DNA of 64,000 nt, from positions 310,001 through 374,000 of the forward strand of contig NZ_JABWGO010000007.1 in assembly GCF_013363995.1 (NCBI RefSeq). The letters are read 5' to 3'. Each line of letters starts with the position of its first letter. Position 1 is the stretch's first letter. Positions 16,870 through 25,505 of the stretch are shown piece by piece. Made by a program: the position numbers and the translations under genes. This DNA comes from Nonomuraea rhodomycinica (GTDB lineage: Bacteria > Actinomycetota > Actinomycetes > Streptosporangiales > Streptosporangiaceae). The notes under the pieces were generated by a model. The model made no database searches. It saw only the letters and a program-made list of their open reading frames with translations, and was not told where the DNA came from.

Positions 16870-17730
16870 TCAGCGCAGGCCGTGCCGGTCCGCCCACGCC
16901 GAGACGGCCGCGGCGATCAGGGCGGGCTGGTCCTCCGGCGTGTGGTGCCCGGCGACGGCGTCGGAGCGCTCGATCTCCAGGGCCGCCATCGTGGCGGCGC
17001 ACCACGCGACCATGTCGTCGCCCACCATCACCCCCGCCCCGGGCGCGAACGTCATCAGCAGCTTGGGCACCTCCGCGCTGGCCGCCAGCCACCGGTCGTA
17101 CGCCTCGACCCTGGCCACGACGTCGGCGGGCTCGCCGCCCAGCGGCATCGAGCGCGCCCACCGCAGGAGCGGCAGCCTGCTCTCGCGCGTCGGGTACGGC
17201 TTGCGGTAGACGTCGAGGTCGCCCTCGGACATCGGCGACGCGGTGCTGCCCGGCAGGCCCTGCTCGATGAAGGCGTTGTCGTCCAGGAGCATGGCCTCGC
17301 CGACGCCCTCGGTCTTGATCGCCCGGAACAGCTCGCGGCCGCCCTCGGGGAACTCTTCCCAGGTCATCGGCTTGACGATGGTCTCGGTGAACGCGATGCC
17401 GCGCACCCGGTCCGGATGGCGGGCGGCCCAGTCGAAGGCCAGGGCGCCGCCCCAGTCGTGTCCGACCAGCACCACGTCGCGCAGGCCGAGCGCGTCGAAC
17501 CAGGCGTCGAGGTAGCGGGCGTGGTCGGCGAAGGTGTAGGCGATGTCGGGTTTGCCGGACTCGCCCATGCCGATGAGGTCGGGGGCCAGCAGCCGCCCGG
17601 GGCCCACGGCCGGCATGACGTTCCGCCACAGGTAGGAGGAGGTGGGGTTGCCGTGCAGGAAGACGACGGGCGTCCCGGCGCCGGACTCCCGGTAGTGGAC
17701 GGTGGAGTCGAGGACGTGCTGAACAGGCAT
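16870..17730 (-). CDS. Haloalkane dehalogenase (LinB/DhaA subfamily)
   Basis: 286 residues from ATG 17730. HGNPTSSYLWRN (halide-binding Asn28), GHDWGG (nucleophile Asp92 and halide-binding Trp93), GIAFTET (acid Glu116) and VAGHHTPED (catalytic His263) reproduce the full subfamily II catalytic set at the expected spacing. The enzyme hydrolyses carbon-halogen bonds to alcohols in the cytosol. It is the last of three same-strand genes with a PNPOx-like protein and an NmrA-like reductase. The natural substrate is unknown; some relatives are poor dehalogenases. Confidence 0.88.
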   Translation of the reverse strand: MPVQHVLDSTVHYRESGAGTPVVFLHGNPTSSYLWRNVMPAVGPGRLLAPDLIGMGESGKPDIAYTFADHARYLDAWFDALGLRDVVLVGHDWGGALAFDWAARHPDRVRGIAFTETIVKPMTWEEFPEGGRELFRAIKTEGVGEAMLLDDNAFIEQGLPGSTASPMSEGDLDVYRKPYPTRESRLPLLRWARSMPLGGEPADVVARVEAYDRWLAASAEVPKLLMTFAPGAGVMVGDDMVAWCAATMAALEIERSDAVAGHHTPEDQPALIAAAVSAWADRHGLR

Positions 17731-17750
17731 GATCGGTTCCTTGTCGGGGT

Positions 17751-18146
17751 TCAGAGGTTGAGCCGGATGACGCGGTCGACCGTGATCTCGATGACCACGC
17801 GGCCGGGCGGGTTCGGCGGCGGCGCCCCGTAGCGGGCGGCGTAACGGCGGGCGCCCTCCTCCACCCGCTCGGGGGCGTCGTGGACGGTGGCGGCGCCTTC
17901 GAGCGTCACCCACCGGAACCCGTCCGCCTGGCAGAGCGCCACGCGCCCGCCCGGCCGGGCGAGGTTCCTGGCCTTGCGGGTGGAGCCGGTGGTCAGGACC
18001 CGCGCCAGGCCGGCGGCGCGATCCCAGGTGAAGCGCACCGCGACCACGTGCGGTGAGCCGTCGGGGCGCAGGGTGGTGAGGGTGGCCAGGCGCGGCTCGG
18101 CGAGGAAACGCTCGGCCGCGGCACTGGGGCGGGCGGTCGCGCTCAT
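17751..18146 (-). CDS. PNPOx-fold / F420- or flavin-binding protein
   Basis: 131 residues. ATG 18146 overlaps the stop of the upstream reductase gene (ATGA), so 18146 is preferred over the longer frame. The opening AERFLAEPRLATLTTLRPDGSPHVVAV and KARNLARPGGRVALCQ are typical of pyridoxamine-phosphate-oxidase-like split-barrel proteins of the actinobacterial F420-dependent group. It likely binds F420, FMN or heme in the cytosol; a redox partnership with the coupled reductase is an inference. Confidence 0.8.
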   Translation of the reverse strand: MSATARPSAAAERFLAEPRLATLTTLRPDGSPHVVAVRFTWDRAAGLARVLTTGSTRKARNLARPGGRVALCQADGFRWVTLEGAATVHDAPERVEEGARRYAARYGAPPPNPPGRVVIEITVDRVIRLNL

Positions 18147-18952
18147 CGGAAGGCGGGCACGTTGCGGGCAGCCCACTCGGCGAAGGTGCGCGGGGCGCGC
18201 CCGAGCACGCGCTCGACGTCGGGGCTGACGGCCCGCTCGGCCGCCGTGGGCGCGCCCAGGATCGCCAGCGTGCCCTCGACGACGGGCTCGGGCATCACCT
18301 GGAGCATCTGCGTCCGCGCCTCCTCGCGGGTCTGCTCGACGAACCGCACCGGCTCGCCGAGCGCCGCGCCGATCGCCGCCGCACGCTCCCGCGGGGTGAC
18401 GGGCGCCGGTCCGGTCAGCTCGTACGTACGGCCGGCGTGCCCGGCCCCGCGCAGCACCGCGGCGGCGACCTCGGCGATGTCGGCCGGGTCGATGACCGGC
18501 AGGCCGACGTCCCCGAAGGGCGCGGCGGCGGTGCGCGTGGTCCGGATGGACTCGGCCCAGGCGAAGGCGTTGGAGGCGAAGCCGCCCGGCCGCAGGATCG
18601 TGAAGTCCGCCCCCGACTCGCGCACGGCCCGCTCGAACAGGGCCGGGTGCCGGTAGACCTCGGGGCGGCTGCCCGCTCCCTGCGAGGACAGCAGCACGAT
18701 CCGCCCGACGCCCGCGGCCTGCTTGAGGATCGCGTGCGGGTCGTCGCCCGCCACGAGCAGGAAGAGCGCCGCGGCGCCGTCCAGGGCGGGTCGCAGGCTC
18801 GCGGGGTCGCCCAGGTCGGCGCTGTGGTGCCGTACTCCGTCGGGGACCTGGGCGGGCCGGCGGGACACGGCCGTGACCTGCTCCCCGGCGGCGGCGAGCG
18901 TGTCGACGAGCGCGCGGCCGACGTTGCCGGTGGCTCCGGTGACGACGATCAT
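18143..18952 (-). CDS. NmrA-like NAD(P)-binding reductase
   Basis: 269 residues from ATG 18952 (GGGAGA four bases upstream). The Rossmann motif VTGATGNVGRALV is at the N-terminus, followed by an atypical short-chain-dehydrogenase/NmrA body without a YxxxK triad, as in NAD(P)H:quinone reductase (QorB)-like and NmrA-like sensors. It begins a coupled operon with the PNPOx-like gene and then the dehalogenase. Two operator-like palindromes lie upstream. Confidence 0.85.
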   Translation of the reverse strand: MIVVTGATGNVGRALVDTLAAAGEQVTAVSRRPAQVPDGVRHHSADLGDPASLRPALDGAAALFLLVAGDDPHAILKQAAGVGRIVLLSSQGAGSRPEVYRHPALFERAVRESGADFTILRPGGFASNAFAWAESIRTTRTAAAPFGDVGLPVIDPADIAEVAAAVLRGAGHAGRTYELTGPAPVTPRERAAAIGAALGEPVRFVEQTREEARTQMLQVMPEPVVEGTLAILGAPTAAERAVSPDVERVLGRAPRTFAEWAARNVPAFR

Positions 18953-18966
18953 GATCTCTCCCAGAA

Positions 18967-18986
18967 AGTTAGTTAGCTGACTGACT
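18967..18986. promoter_or_regulatory. Operator palindrome, site 1
   Basis: AGTTAGTTAGCTGACTGACT is an 8-4-8 dyad (left arm AGTTAGTT, right arm GACTGACT) 14 bases upstream of the NmrA-like start codon. It shares its half-site (AGTCAGTC) with site 2 at 19029-19048. No regulator gene of matching type is adjacent. Confidence 0.6.
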
Positions 18987-19028
18987 GAGAAAGACCTTAG
19001 CGGGTCGCGAGGGCCTCTGTCCACAGCA

Positions 19029-19048
19029 AGTCAGTCGGATGACTAAGT
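19029..19048. promoter_or_regulatory. Operator palindrome, site 2
   Basis: AGTCAGTCGGATGACTAAGT has the same 8-4-8 layout and half-site as site 1; centres are 62 bases apart. It lies between the NmrA-like operon and the divergent AfsR-like gene and could act on either. Confidence 0.55.
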
Positions 19049-19132
19049 CGCCGGCAAAAGATCATCGGCGCGGCCGAACCCTCGGCGCCGGCGCCACCGC
19101 GTTCGTTACGCTCGAAGATCCACGAGCAAGGG

Positions 19133-21910
19133 ATGGACGTCGTGCTGATTCGATTGCTCGGACCCGTCGAGGTGGAGCGCATGGGCCGGCCCCGGCCCGT
19201 GCGGCCCCCGCAGGTCGCGCTCGCCCTGGCCGCGCTCGCCTGGGAGGCCGGCCGGGTCGTGCCGGTCGAGTCGCTCCTCGCCCGCGTGTGGGGCGACCAG
19301 GTCCCGGCCGGCGCGCGGCACACCCTCTACACGGTCATCACCCGCATCCGCCGCGAGATCCTCGGCGACGACGGCGCGGTCGTCCACCGGCTCGGCGGCT
19401 ACCTGCTCGACGTGGACGAGTCCGCGGTGGACGTGTCGAGGTTCCGCGGCCTCGCCGACCAGGCGATGGCCGAGCCGGACCCGGCACCGCTGCTCGGCGA
19501 GGCCCTCGCGCTGTGGCGCGGCGACCCGCTGACCGGGCTGCCCGGCGAGTGGGCCGAACGCGCCCGCAGCCGCCTGCGCGACGAGCGCAAGGAGGCCGCG
19601 CTGCGCTGGGCGCGGCTGATGACCGGCCGCGACGCCGCCGCGGCCGTCGCGGCGCTGTCCCCGCTGGCCGACGAGTACCCGCTGGACGAGCTGCTGGCCG
19701 CCGCGCTCATCGAGGCCCTGCACGCGTGGGGACGGACCGCCGAGGCGCTGGCGCACTTCGCCCGGGTCCGCCGGACGCTGGCCGAGGAGCTGGGCGTCGA
19801 GCCGGGCACGGAGTTGCGCCGCGTGCACCGGACGCTGCTGCTGTCCGGCGACGCGGCCGAGACCGCCGGCGTGGTCCCGGCCCAGTTGCCGGTCGACCTC
19901 CGGTTCTTCGTCGGACGGGCGGCCGAGCTGGAACGACTCGCCGCGGTCGCGACCGGCGACCCGGCGGCGACCGCGGCGATCTGCGCCATCTCGGGACCGC
20001 CGGGGGTGGGCAAGTCGTCCCTCGCGCTGCGCTGGGCGCACCTCCATCGCGACCGCTTCCCCGACGGGCAGCTCTACGCCGATCTCAGCAGGGTGGACGC
20101 CGCCGACGCCGCCATGATCCTGCCCCGCTTCCTCGGCGCGCTGGGCGTCCCGGAGGCCCGGGTGCCGTCGGGCGTCGAGGCCCGGATCGGGCTCTACCGC
20201 AGCATGCTGGCCTCCCGCCGGGTCCTCGTCGTGCTCGACGACGCCCACGGCGCCGAGCAGGTGCGCCCGCTGCTGGCCGCCGCGCCGGGCTGCATGACGC
20301 TGATCACCAGCCGCGCCGAGCTGTCCGGCCTCGCGGTCGCCGAGGGCGCCTCCCTCGTACGGCTCGACGTCCTGCCGGACGACGACGCCCGCCACCTGCT
20401 GGCCGCGCGGCTGGGCGAGCCCCGGCTGGTGGCCGAGCCGGAGGCCACGGAGCAGATCATCCGCCGGTGCGGCCGGCTGCCGCTGGCCCTGGCGATCGTC
20501 GCCGCCCAGCTGGCGGGGCGCGCCGACCAGTCGCTGCCCGAGGTCGCCGCCGACCTCGCCCGGACCGGCGCGGACCTGGAGCCGTTCGCCCACAGCGACC
20601 CGGCGATCGACCTGCGCACCGTGTTCGGGCGGTCGTACCGGGACCTGCCCGAGCCGGCGATCCGGCTGTTCCGCCGCCTCGGCCGCCACCCGGGCCCGCA
20701 CCTGCCGCTCGCCGCGGCGGCGAGCCTGGCCGCCGTGCCGGTGGACCGGGCCAGGGAGCTGGTCGCCCGGCTCGAACGCGCCAACCTGGTCGACGTCCGC
20801 GCGCCCGGCCATCTGCGGCTGCACGACCTGCTGCGCGCGTACGCGTCGGAGCAGGAGCGGGCCGCCGAGAGCCGGGCGGTGCGGCGCGGGGCGACCCGGC
20901 GGCTGCTCGACTACTACCTCCACTCGGCGTGCGCGGCGAGCGAGGTCTGCTACCCGCACCGCGAGAAGCCGGTGCTGGGCCCCCGGGCGCGAGGAGCCGT
21001 GACGGAGCGGTTCACCGGCCAGGCCGACGCCCTGCGCTGGTACGCCGACGAATGCGTGGCGCTGCCCGGGCTGCTGGCGGAGGCGACCGGTGCCGGGCTG
21101 GACCGGCACGCGTACGAGCTGGCGTGGGCGTTCGCCGAGTTCATGCAGCGCCGCGGCCCGTGGGAGCAGATCCTGCGCGTCCAGGCCGTGGCGCTGGAGG
21201 CGGCCGGCCGGGCCGGCGACCCGCTCGCCCAGGCCCGCTGCCACAACAGCATCGCCCGCGCCCACGCCAGGCTGGGCGGCCACAAGGAGGCGGTCGGGCA
21301 CTTCGAGCAGGCGCTCGAACTGCACCGATTACTCGACGAGCCGGCACTGGAGGCGCACGTCCACATGGGCCTGTCGGCCTCGCTGACCGGGGTGCGACCC
21401 GGCGAGGTCCTGGACCACGTGCTGTCCGCGCGGGACCTGTTCCGGCGGGCCGGCGACCTCATCGGCGAGGCCCGTGCGCTGAACAACGCGGGATGGTGGC
21501 GGGCCCAGCACGGCGACCACGAGCGGGCGCTGGCCGACTGCCGCCGGGCGCAGCGCATCCTCGCCGAGCACGGATACGCCCAGGGCGAGGCGCACGCCTG
21601 GGACAGCATCGCCTACATCCTGCAGGCCATGGGCGAGCACGCGCAGGCCGTGGCCTGCTACGAGCGGGCGGTGGAGCTGTTCCGCTGGTGCGACGACCTG
21701 TACCCCGCCGCCGAGACGCTGGTCCGCCTGGGCGAGGCCCACGTGGCGGCGGGCGACACCGCGGCCGCCCTCGACGCCTGGGAGCGGGCGGCCCGATGCT
21801 ACGACGCCGTCGGCGACGCCCGGGCCCGTACGGTGCGCGACCGCGTCGCCGCCCATGGTCAGCGGAGCGCGGCCGTTGAGAAATCATTGAGAAATCGCTC
21901 AGACCTCTGA
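19133..21910 (+). CDS. AfsR/SARP-type regulator: BTAD, NB-ARC ATPase and TPR
   Basis: 925 residues. Order of domains: winged-helix DNA-binding (about 1-95, RLLGPVEVERMG), bacterial transcriptional activation domain (100-240, SRFRGL ... RTLAEELGVEPGTELRRVH), NB-ARC ATPase with P-loop GPPGVGKS (288-295) and VLVVLDDAH, then TPR repeats (about 680-900). Proteins of this design switch on secondary-metabolite clusters. ATG 19133 has its GGG directly adjacent; a GTG at 19142 has better ribosome-site spacing, so the true start may be 9 bases later. Downstream on the same strand, after 106 bases, is the Cys-rich peptide gene, which it probably activates. Confidence 0.9.
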   Translation: MDVVLIRLLGPVEVERMGRPRPVRPPQVALALAALAWEAGRVVPVESLLARVWGDQVPAGARHTLYTVITRIRREILGDDGAVVHRLGGYLLDVDESAVDVSRFRGLADQAMAEPDPAPLLGEALALWRGDPLTGLPGEWAERARSRLRDERKEAALRWARLMTGRDAAAAVAALSPLADEYPLDELLAAALIEALHAWGRTAEALAHFARVRRTLAEELGVEPGTELRRVHRTLLLSGDAAETAGVVPAQLPVDLRFFVGRAAELERLAAVATGDPAATAAICAISGPPGVGKSSLALRWAHLHRDRFPDGQLYADLSRVDAADAAMILPRFLGALGVPEARVPSGVEARIGLYRSMLASRRVLVVLDDAHGAEQVRPLLAAAPGCMTLITSRAELSGLAVAEGASLVRLDVLPDDDARHLLAARLGEPRLVAEPEATEQIIRRCGRLPLALAIVAAQLAGRADQSLPEVAADLARTGADLEPFAHSDPAIDLRTVFGRSYRDLPEPAIRLFRRLGRHPGPHLPLAAAASLAAVPVDRARELVARLERANLVDVRAPGHLRLHDLLRAYASEQERAAESRAVRRGATRRLLDYYLHSACAASEVCYPHREKPVLGPRARGAVTERFTGQADALRWYADECVALPGLLAEATGAGLDRHAYELAWAFAEFMQRRGPWEQILRVQAVALEAAGRAGDPLAQARCHNSIARAHARLGGHKEAVGHFEQALELHRLLDEPALEAHVHMGLSASLTGVRPGEVLDHVLSARDLFRRAGDLIGEARALNNAGWWRAQHGDHERALADCRRAQRILAEHGYAQGEAHAWDSIAYILQAMGEHAQAVACYERAVELFRWCDDLYPAAETLVRLGEAHVAAGDTAAALDAWERAARCYDAVGDARARTVRDRVAAHGQRSAAVEKSLRNRSDL

Positions 21911-22016
21911 CGCAGTCTCTGCGACGAGCGGCGGGACGGCGGCCTCGTGAGGTGAGCCGCCCGTCCCGCCGCGCCGGGCGCGGGAAGCCCGCCCGGCGCG
22001 TCGACAGGGAGGTTCC

Positions 22017-22196
22017 ATGCGTGTCATGAACAGGATGGCCGACCGGCTCCTGGAGCTGTTCGCGCCCCACACCGCGGCTCGGGCGACCGACTGCGACTAC
22101 CAGTGCTGCAGCAAGTCCACCTGGAAGTACTGCTGCTACTACCCGAACGGCACCCACCACTGCGGCGGCTGCGTGTCCACCAGGTCCTGCGCCTGA
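22017..22196 (+). CDS. Cys-rich peptide precursor (59 aa, 8 Cys)
   Basis: Too short for most gene finders, but it has a strong ribosome site (GGGAGG, six bases before ATG 22017) and in-frame stop TGA. Residues 1-25 are a charged, helical leader (MRVMNRMADRLLELFAPHT then AARA) with no Sec-type hydrophobic core. Residues 26-59 form a core with eight Cys in the order C, CC, CC, C, C, C, rich in Tyr/Trp/Gly. An ARA|T site before the core is a plausible cut point for the S26 peptidase encoded downstream. The gene order AfsR-like regulator, this peptide, hairpin, thioredoxin, ABC exporter, peptidase marks it as the product of a disulfide-rich peptide system (inference). Confidence 0.78.
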   Translation: MRVMNRMADRLLELFAPHTAARATDCDYQCCSKSTWKYCCYYPNGTHHCGGCVSTRSCA

Positions 22197-22293
22197 CGAC
22201 ACCTCCGGACGCCCGTCCCCGCGAGACGCGCGGGCCGCGGCCCCCAGGCCGCCCGCGCCCGTCCCCACGGTGACGAGCCCGTCGCGACGACCC

Positions 22294-22334
22294 GTGCCCG
22301 GCGGCGGCCGTCCGCCGCCGGGCACACCTTTTGA
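22294..22334 (+). terminator. Strong hairpin, probable attenuator inside the peptide operon
   Basis: GTGCCCGGCGGCGG (22294-22307), loop CCGT, and the perfect complement (22312-22325), followed by ACCTTTTGAT. It sits between the peptide gene and the maturation/export genes, where partial termination would give more precursor than enzyme, as in many peptide operons. Confidence 0.75.
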
Positions 22335-22356
22335 TCTTTCGACACGGAGGTGTCCT

Positions 22357-22914
22357 GTGCCCTATCTGGTCGCCATCATGGTCCTCGTGGGCCTCCTGTG
22401 CCTGCTGAACCTGCTGCTGACCCTCGGCCTGGTCCGGCGGATCAAGGAGCACACGAAGCTCATCGACGCCCTGTACGAGGTCGTCGGCTCAGGCGGCCTG
22501 TCCGGGGTGAGCGCCGGCGCGGCCGTCGGCGAGACCGTCGGCGACTTCGACGCGACGACCGTGGACGGCGCCCGCGTGACCCGGGACGACCTGCCCGAGG
22601 GCACCGTCGTCGCGTTCCTGTCGCCCGACTGCGCGGGCTGCCGCGAGCAGCTCCCCGAGCTGGCCTCCTGGGCCGCCGCTCAGGACCGCTCCCGCGTGGT
22701 GGCGGTGGTCGACGGCCGGGAGGGCGACGTGGCGCACCTGGTCTCGACGCTGTCCCCCGTGGCGCAGGTGATCGTGGAGGAGTCCACGCCGCCCCAGGTC
22801 GCCGAGGCGTTCAAGCTGCAGGCGTTCCCGACCTTCTACCAGGTGGCCGCGGGCGGCAAGCTGCTCGCGACGGCGCCCAGGATCTCGCGGCTGCCGGCCG
22901 GGTCGCCGGCGTGA
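22357..22914 (+). CDS. Membrane-anchored thioredoxin-like protein (MauD type)
   Basis: 185 residues, GTG 22357 with GGAGG six bases upstream. One N-terminal membrane anchor (3-26) leads to a redoxin domain (about 58-180) with the active site CAGC (Cys92, Cys95) and the cis-Pro in AFPTFY. MauD and TlpA relatives handle disulfides outside the membrane. Its place between a peptide with eight Cys and an exporter argues for disulfide formation or shuffling in that peptide. Stop and next start overlap (GTGA). Confidence 0.85.
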   Translation: MPYLVAIMVLVGLLCLLNLLLTLGLVRRIKEHTKLIDALYEVVGSGGLSGVSAGAAVGETVGDFDATTVDGARVTRDDLPEGTVVAFLSPDCAGCREQLPELASWAAAQDRSRVVAVVDGREGDVAHLVSTLSPVAQVIVEESTPPQVAEAFKLQAFPTFYQVAAGGKLLATAPRISRLPAGSPA

Positions 22915-24899
22915 CCACCCGCCCGCCGGACGCGACGCCGACGCCCCGCGGGCTGGCGGGATGCGCGGCCCGCGCCGCCGGGATGGTGTGGCGGGCCGCG
23001 CCGGCCCACGTCCTCGGGTACATGGCGACCACGCTCGTGGGAGCCGTCACCCCGGTCGCCCTGGCCTGGCTGACCAAGGCCGTGCTGGACGGCCTGGCGC
23101 ACGGCCGGGCCACCGCGCTGCTCGGCCTCGCCGTGACGATCGCCGTCGTGACGACGGTCGCCGCGGCGGCCGCGCACGCCACGGAGTACCTGCGCGCCGA
23201 GGTGGACCGCCGGGCGGCGCTGCGCGCCAAGGACGAGCTGTTCGCCGCGGTGACCCGCTTCACCGGACTGGCCCCGTTCGAGAGCCCCGCCTTCCTGGAC
23301 CGGCTGCGCCTGGCCCAGCAGAGCGCCGGCAACCCGGGCAGGCTGGTCGACACCGCCACCTCCACGGCGCGCAGCGCGGTGACCGTCGCCGGGTTCGTCG
23401 GCTCCCTGGTGGTGATCAGCCCCACGTTCACCGTCCTGGTCCTGCTGTCGGCCGTGCCGGCGCTGCTCATCGAGCTGCGGATGTCGCGGCAGCGGGTCGC
23501 GATGCTGTGGCGGATCGGGCCGGCAGAGCGCCGTGAGATGTTCTACGCGCAGCTCATGTCCACCGCGGACGCCGCCAAGGAGATCCGCCTGTTCGGCCTC
23601 GGCGACTTCCTCCGCCTGCGCATGCTGGCCGAGCTGCGGACCGCCAACGCCGCCCGCCGCCGGATGGGCCGGCGGGAGTTCGCCGTGCAGGCGAGCCTGT
23701 CGGCGCTCTCGGCGGGCCTGGTCGGCGCGGGCCTGGTCTGGACGATCCTCGCGGCCGGCCGCGGCGAGCTCGGCGTGGGGGACGTGGCGATGTTCGTGGC
23801 GGCCGCCGCCGGTGTCCAGGCGGCGCTGAACGTCATGGTGTCGGCCGGGGTGATGGCCTACGAGCAGCTGCTGACGTTCCACCATCACGTCGCCGTCGTG
23901 TCCGCCGGCCGCGACCTGCCCGCACCGCGCGACCCCGGGTCGCTGCCCGCGTTGCGCCGGGGCATCGAGCTGCGCGACGTGTGGTTCCGCTACAGCGACG
24001 ACCATCCGTGGGTGCTGCGCGGCGTCGACCTGTTCATCCCGCACGGCCGCACGGTCGCGCTCGTCGGCCGCAACGGCGCCGGCAAGAGCACGCTGGTCAA
24101 GCTGCTGTGCCGGTTCTACGAGCCGACGCGCGGAGCGATCCTCTGGGACGGCGTGGACATCCGCGACGTGCCGCCGGAGACGCTGCGCTCCCGCATCGGC
24201 GCGGTCTTCCAGGACTTCGTGGCGTACGAGCTGACGGCCGCCGACAACATCGCGGTGGGCGACCTGAGCGCCGTCCGGGACCGGGCGCGGATCGAGCGGG
24301 CGGCGCGGGAGGCGGGGGTCCACGACGCCGTCGCGGCCCTGCCACGCGGCTACGAGACGCTGCTGAGCCGCGAGTTCGACCCGGACCAGGAGGCGGATTC
24401 GGACGCGGACCCTGAGGCGGGCCTGGACGTGGACCCGGACCTGGACTTGGACGTGGATCCGGACCTGGGCCCGGACGTGGATGGGACCCCCGCCCCCGGC
24501 TCGGGCTCCGGGCGGGGGCCGGCCTCGGACGGGCCCGGCCCGGGCGTGCTGCTGTCGGGCGGGCAGTGGCAGCGGCTGGCGCTCGCGCGGGCGTTCCTGC
24601 GGTGCGACCAGGACCTGATGATCCTCGACGAGCCCAGCGCCGGCCTGGACCCCGAGGCCGAGCACGAGATCCACACCCGGCTCGCGCGGCTGCGGTCCGG
24701 CCGGACCAGCGTGGTGATCTCCCACCGGCTCGGCGCGGTCCGTGAGGCCGACCGGATCGTGGTGCTGACCGACGGCCGCGTCACCGAGGAGGGCACGCAC
24801 GCCTCGCTGCTGGCGGACGACGGCACGTACGCCCGGCTGTTCACCCGGCAGGCCGCCGGCTACCGCGACGACGTCCAGCCGACGGGGGCGGCGCGGTGA
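22911..24899 (+). CDS. ABC exporter (fused membrane and ATPase) with acidic insertion
   Basis: 662 residues, GTG start overlapping the thioredoxin stop. Residues 25-330 hold six membrane segments; the nucleotide-binding domain has Walker A GRNGAGKS (386-393), Q-loop Gln434, signature LSGGQ (548-552) and Walker B LMILDEP (569-575). Between Q-loop helices and signature lies an insertion of about 60 residues (488-546) made of Asp/Glu-Pro-Leu repeats and a Gly/Pro/Ser tail, which normal exporters lack. There is no N-terminal C39 peptidase; the coupled S26 gene may supply the cleavage. Probable role: export of the Cys-rich peptide. Confidence 0.88.
   Translation: MTTRPPDATPTPRGLAGCAARAAGMVWRAAPAHVLGYMATTLVGAVTPVALAWLTKAVLDGLAHGRATALLGLAVTIAVVTTVAAAAAHATEYLRAEVDRRAALRAKDELFAAVTRFTGLAPFESPAFLDRLRLAQQSAGNPGRLVDTATSTARSAVTVAGFVGSLVVISPTFTVLVLLSAVPALLIELRMSRQRVAMLWRIGPAERREMFYAQLMSTADAAKEIRLFGLGDFLRLRMLAELRTANAARRRMGRREFAVQASLSALSAGLVGAGLVWTILAAGRGELGVGDVAMFVAAAAGVQAALNVMVSAGVMAYEQLLTFHHHVAVVSAGRDLPAPRDPGSLPALRRGIELRDVWFRYSDDHPWVLRGVDLFIPHGRTVALVGRNGAGKSTLVKLLCRFYEPTRGAILWDGVDIRDVPPETLRSRIGAVFQDFVAYELTAADNIAVGDLSAVRDRARIERAAREAGVHDAVAALPRGYETLLSREFDPDQEADSDADPEAGLDVDPDLDLDVDPDLGPDVDGTPAPGSGSGRGPASDGPGPGVLLSGGQWQRLALARAFLRCDQDLMILDEPSAGLDPEAEHEIHTRLARLRSGRTSVVISHRLGAVREADRIVVLTDGRVTEEGTHASLLADDGTYARLFTRQAAGYRDDVQPTGAAR
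24381..24537. repeat. Low-complexity GAC/GTG/CCG repeat encoding an acidic insert
   Basis: Imperfect repeats of a short unit (GACGTGGACCCGGACCTG and variants) followed by a GGC/CCC-rich tail, all in frame inside the ABC transporter gene. The unit structure suggests expansion by slippage. Confidence 0.7.
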
Positions 24900-25378
24900 C
24901 CGGGGTCGTCGTGGTGGTGGCGCTCGCGTGTGCCGTCGTCGCGCTGGCCGCCGTGTGGGTGCGGCGGCGGTACGTGGTGGTGACCGTTCACGGGGAGAGC
25001 ATGCTGCCGACGTACCGGCCGGGGGAGCGGCTGGTGGTGCGGCGCGTGTCGGCCCGCTCGCTGCGCGACGGGCAGGTCGTGGTCCTCGCCGGTCTCGGCC
25101 ACCGGCCGCCCGCGGACGGGCAGCCGGGGGAGCGGGCGGGGGACGAGCCGGACATGAGCCCGCGCTGGATCGTCAAGCGGGTCGCGGCGGTGCCGGGCGA
25201 CCCGATCCCGCGGGACACGGTGCCGGCGCTGCGGACGGCGCCGGGTACGCGGGTGCCCGACGGGCATCTGGTGGTGCTGGGGGACAATCCAGAGAGGTCC
25301 CACGACTCCCGCCATGCCGGATATATGACGACGGACCGGCTGCTCGGCGTGGTGCTCCGCAAGGTCGGCCAGCCATGA
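24896..25378 (+). CDS. S26-family signal-peptidase-like protease
   Basis: 160 residues, GTG overlapping the exporter stop. One N-terminal anchor (3-21) precedes a short catalytic domain with GESMLPT (nucleophile Ser35), WIVKRVAAVPGD (general base Lys94) and GDNPERSHDSR near the end, so all S26 boxes are present. At 160 residues it is shorter than housekeeping LepB. As last gene of the coupled operon it probably cuts the Cys-rich precursor during or after export, perhaps after ARA. Confidence 0.87.
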   Translation: MTGVVVVVALACAVVALAAVWVRRRYVVVTVHGESMLPTYRPGERLVVRRVSARSLRDGQVVVLAGLGHRPPADGQPGERAGDEPDMSPRWIVKRVAAVPGDPIPRDTVPALRTAPGTRVPDGHLVVLGDNPERSHDSRHAGYMTTDRLLGVVLRKVGQP

Positions 25379-25505
25379 CCCGCGCCTCGTGACCGCGACC
25401 TGCGGAGTCGAGCCGCGCCCGCCAGAACTTGATCGCGACAGGGGGACGCCCCGACGGCCGCGCTGATACCTTTCCTGCAGTGTTGACGCGTTCTGGGGGG
25501 CCAGA

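Noticed and set aside
17719-17736. 17-bp exact match with 27946-27962
   Set aside because: A match of this length between two places in 64 kb is expected by chance with fair probability, and flanking sequence does not match.
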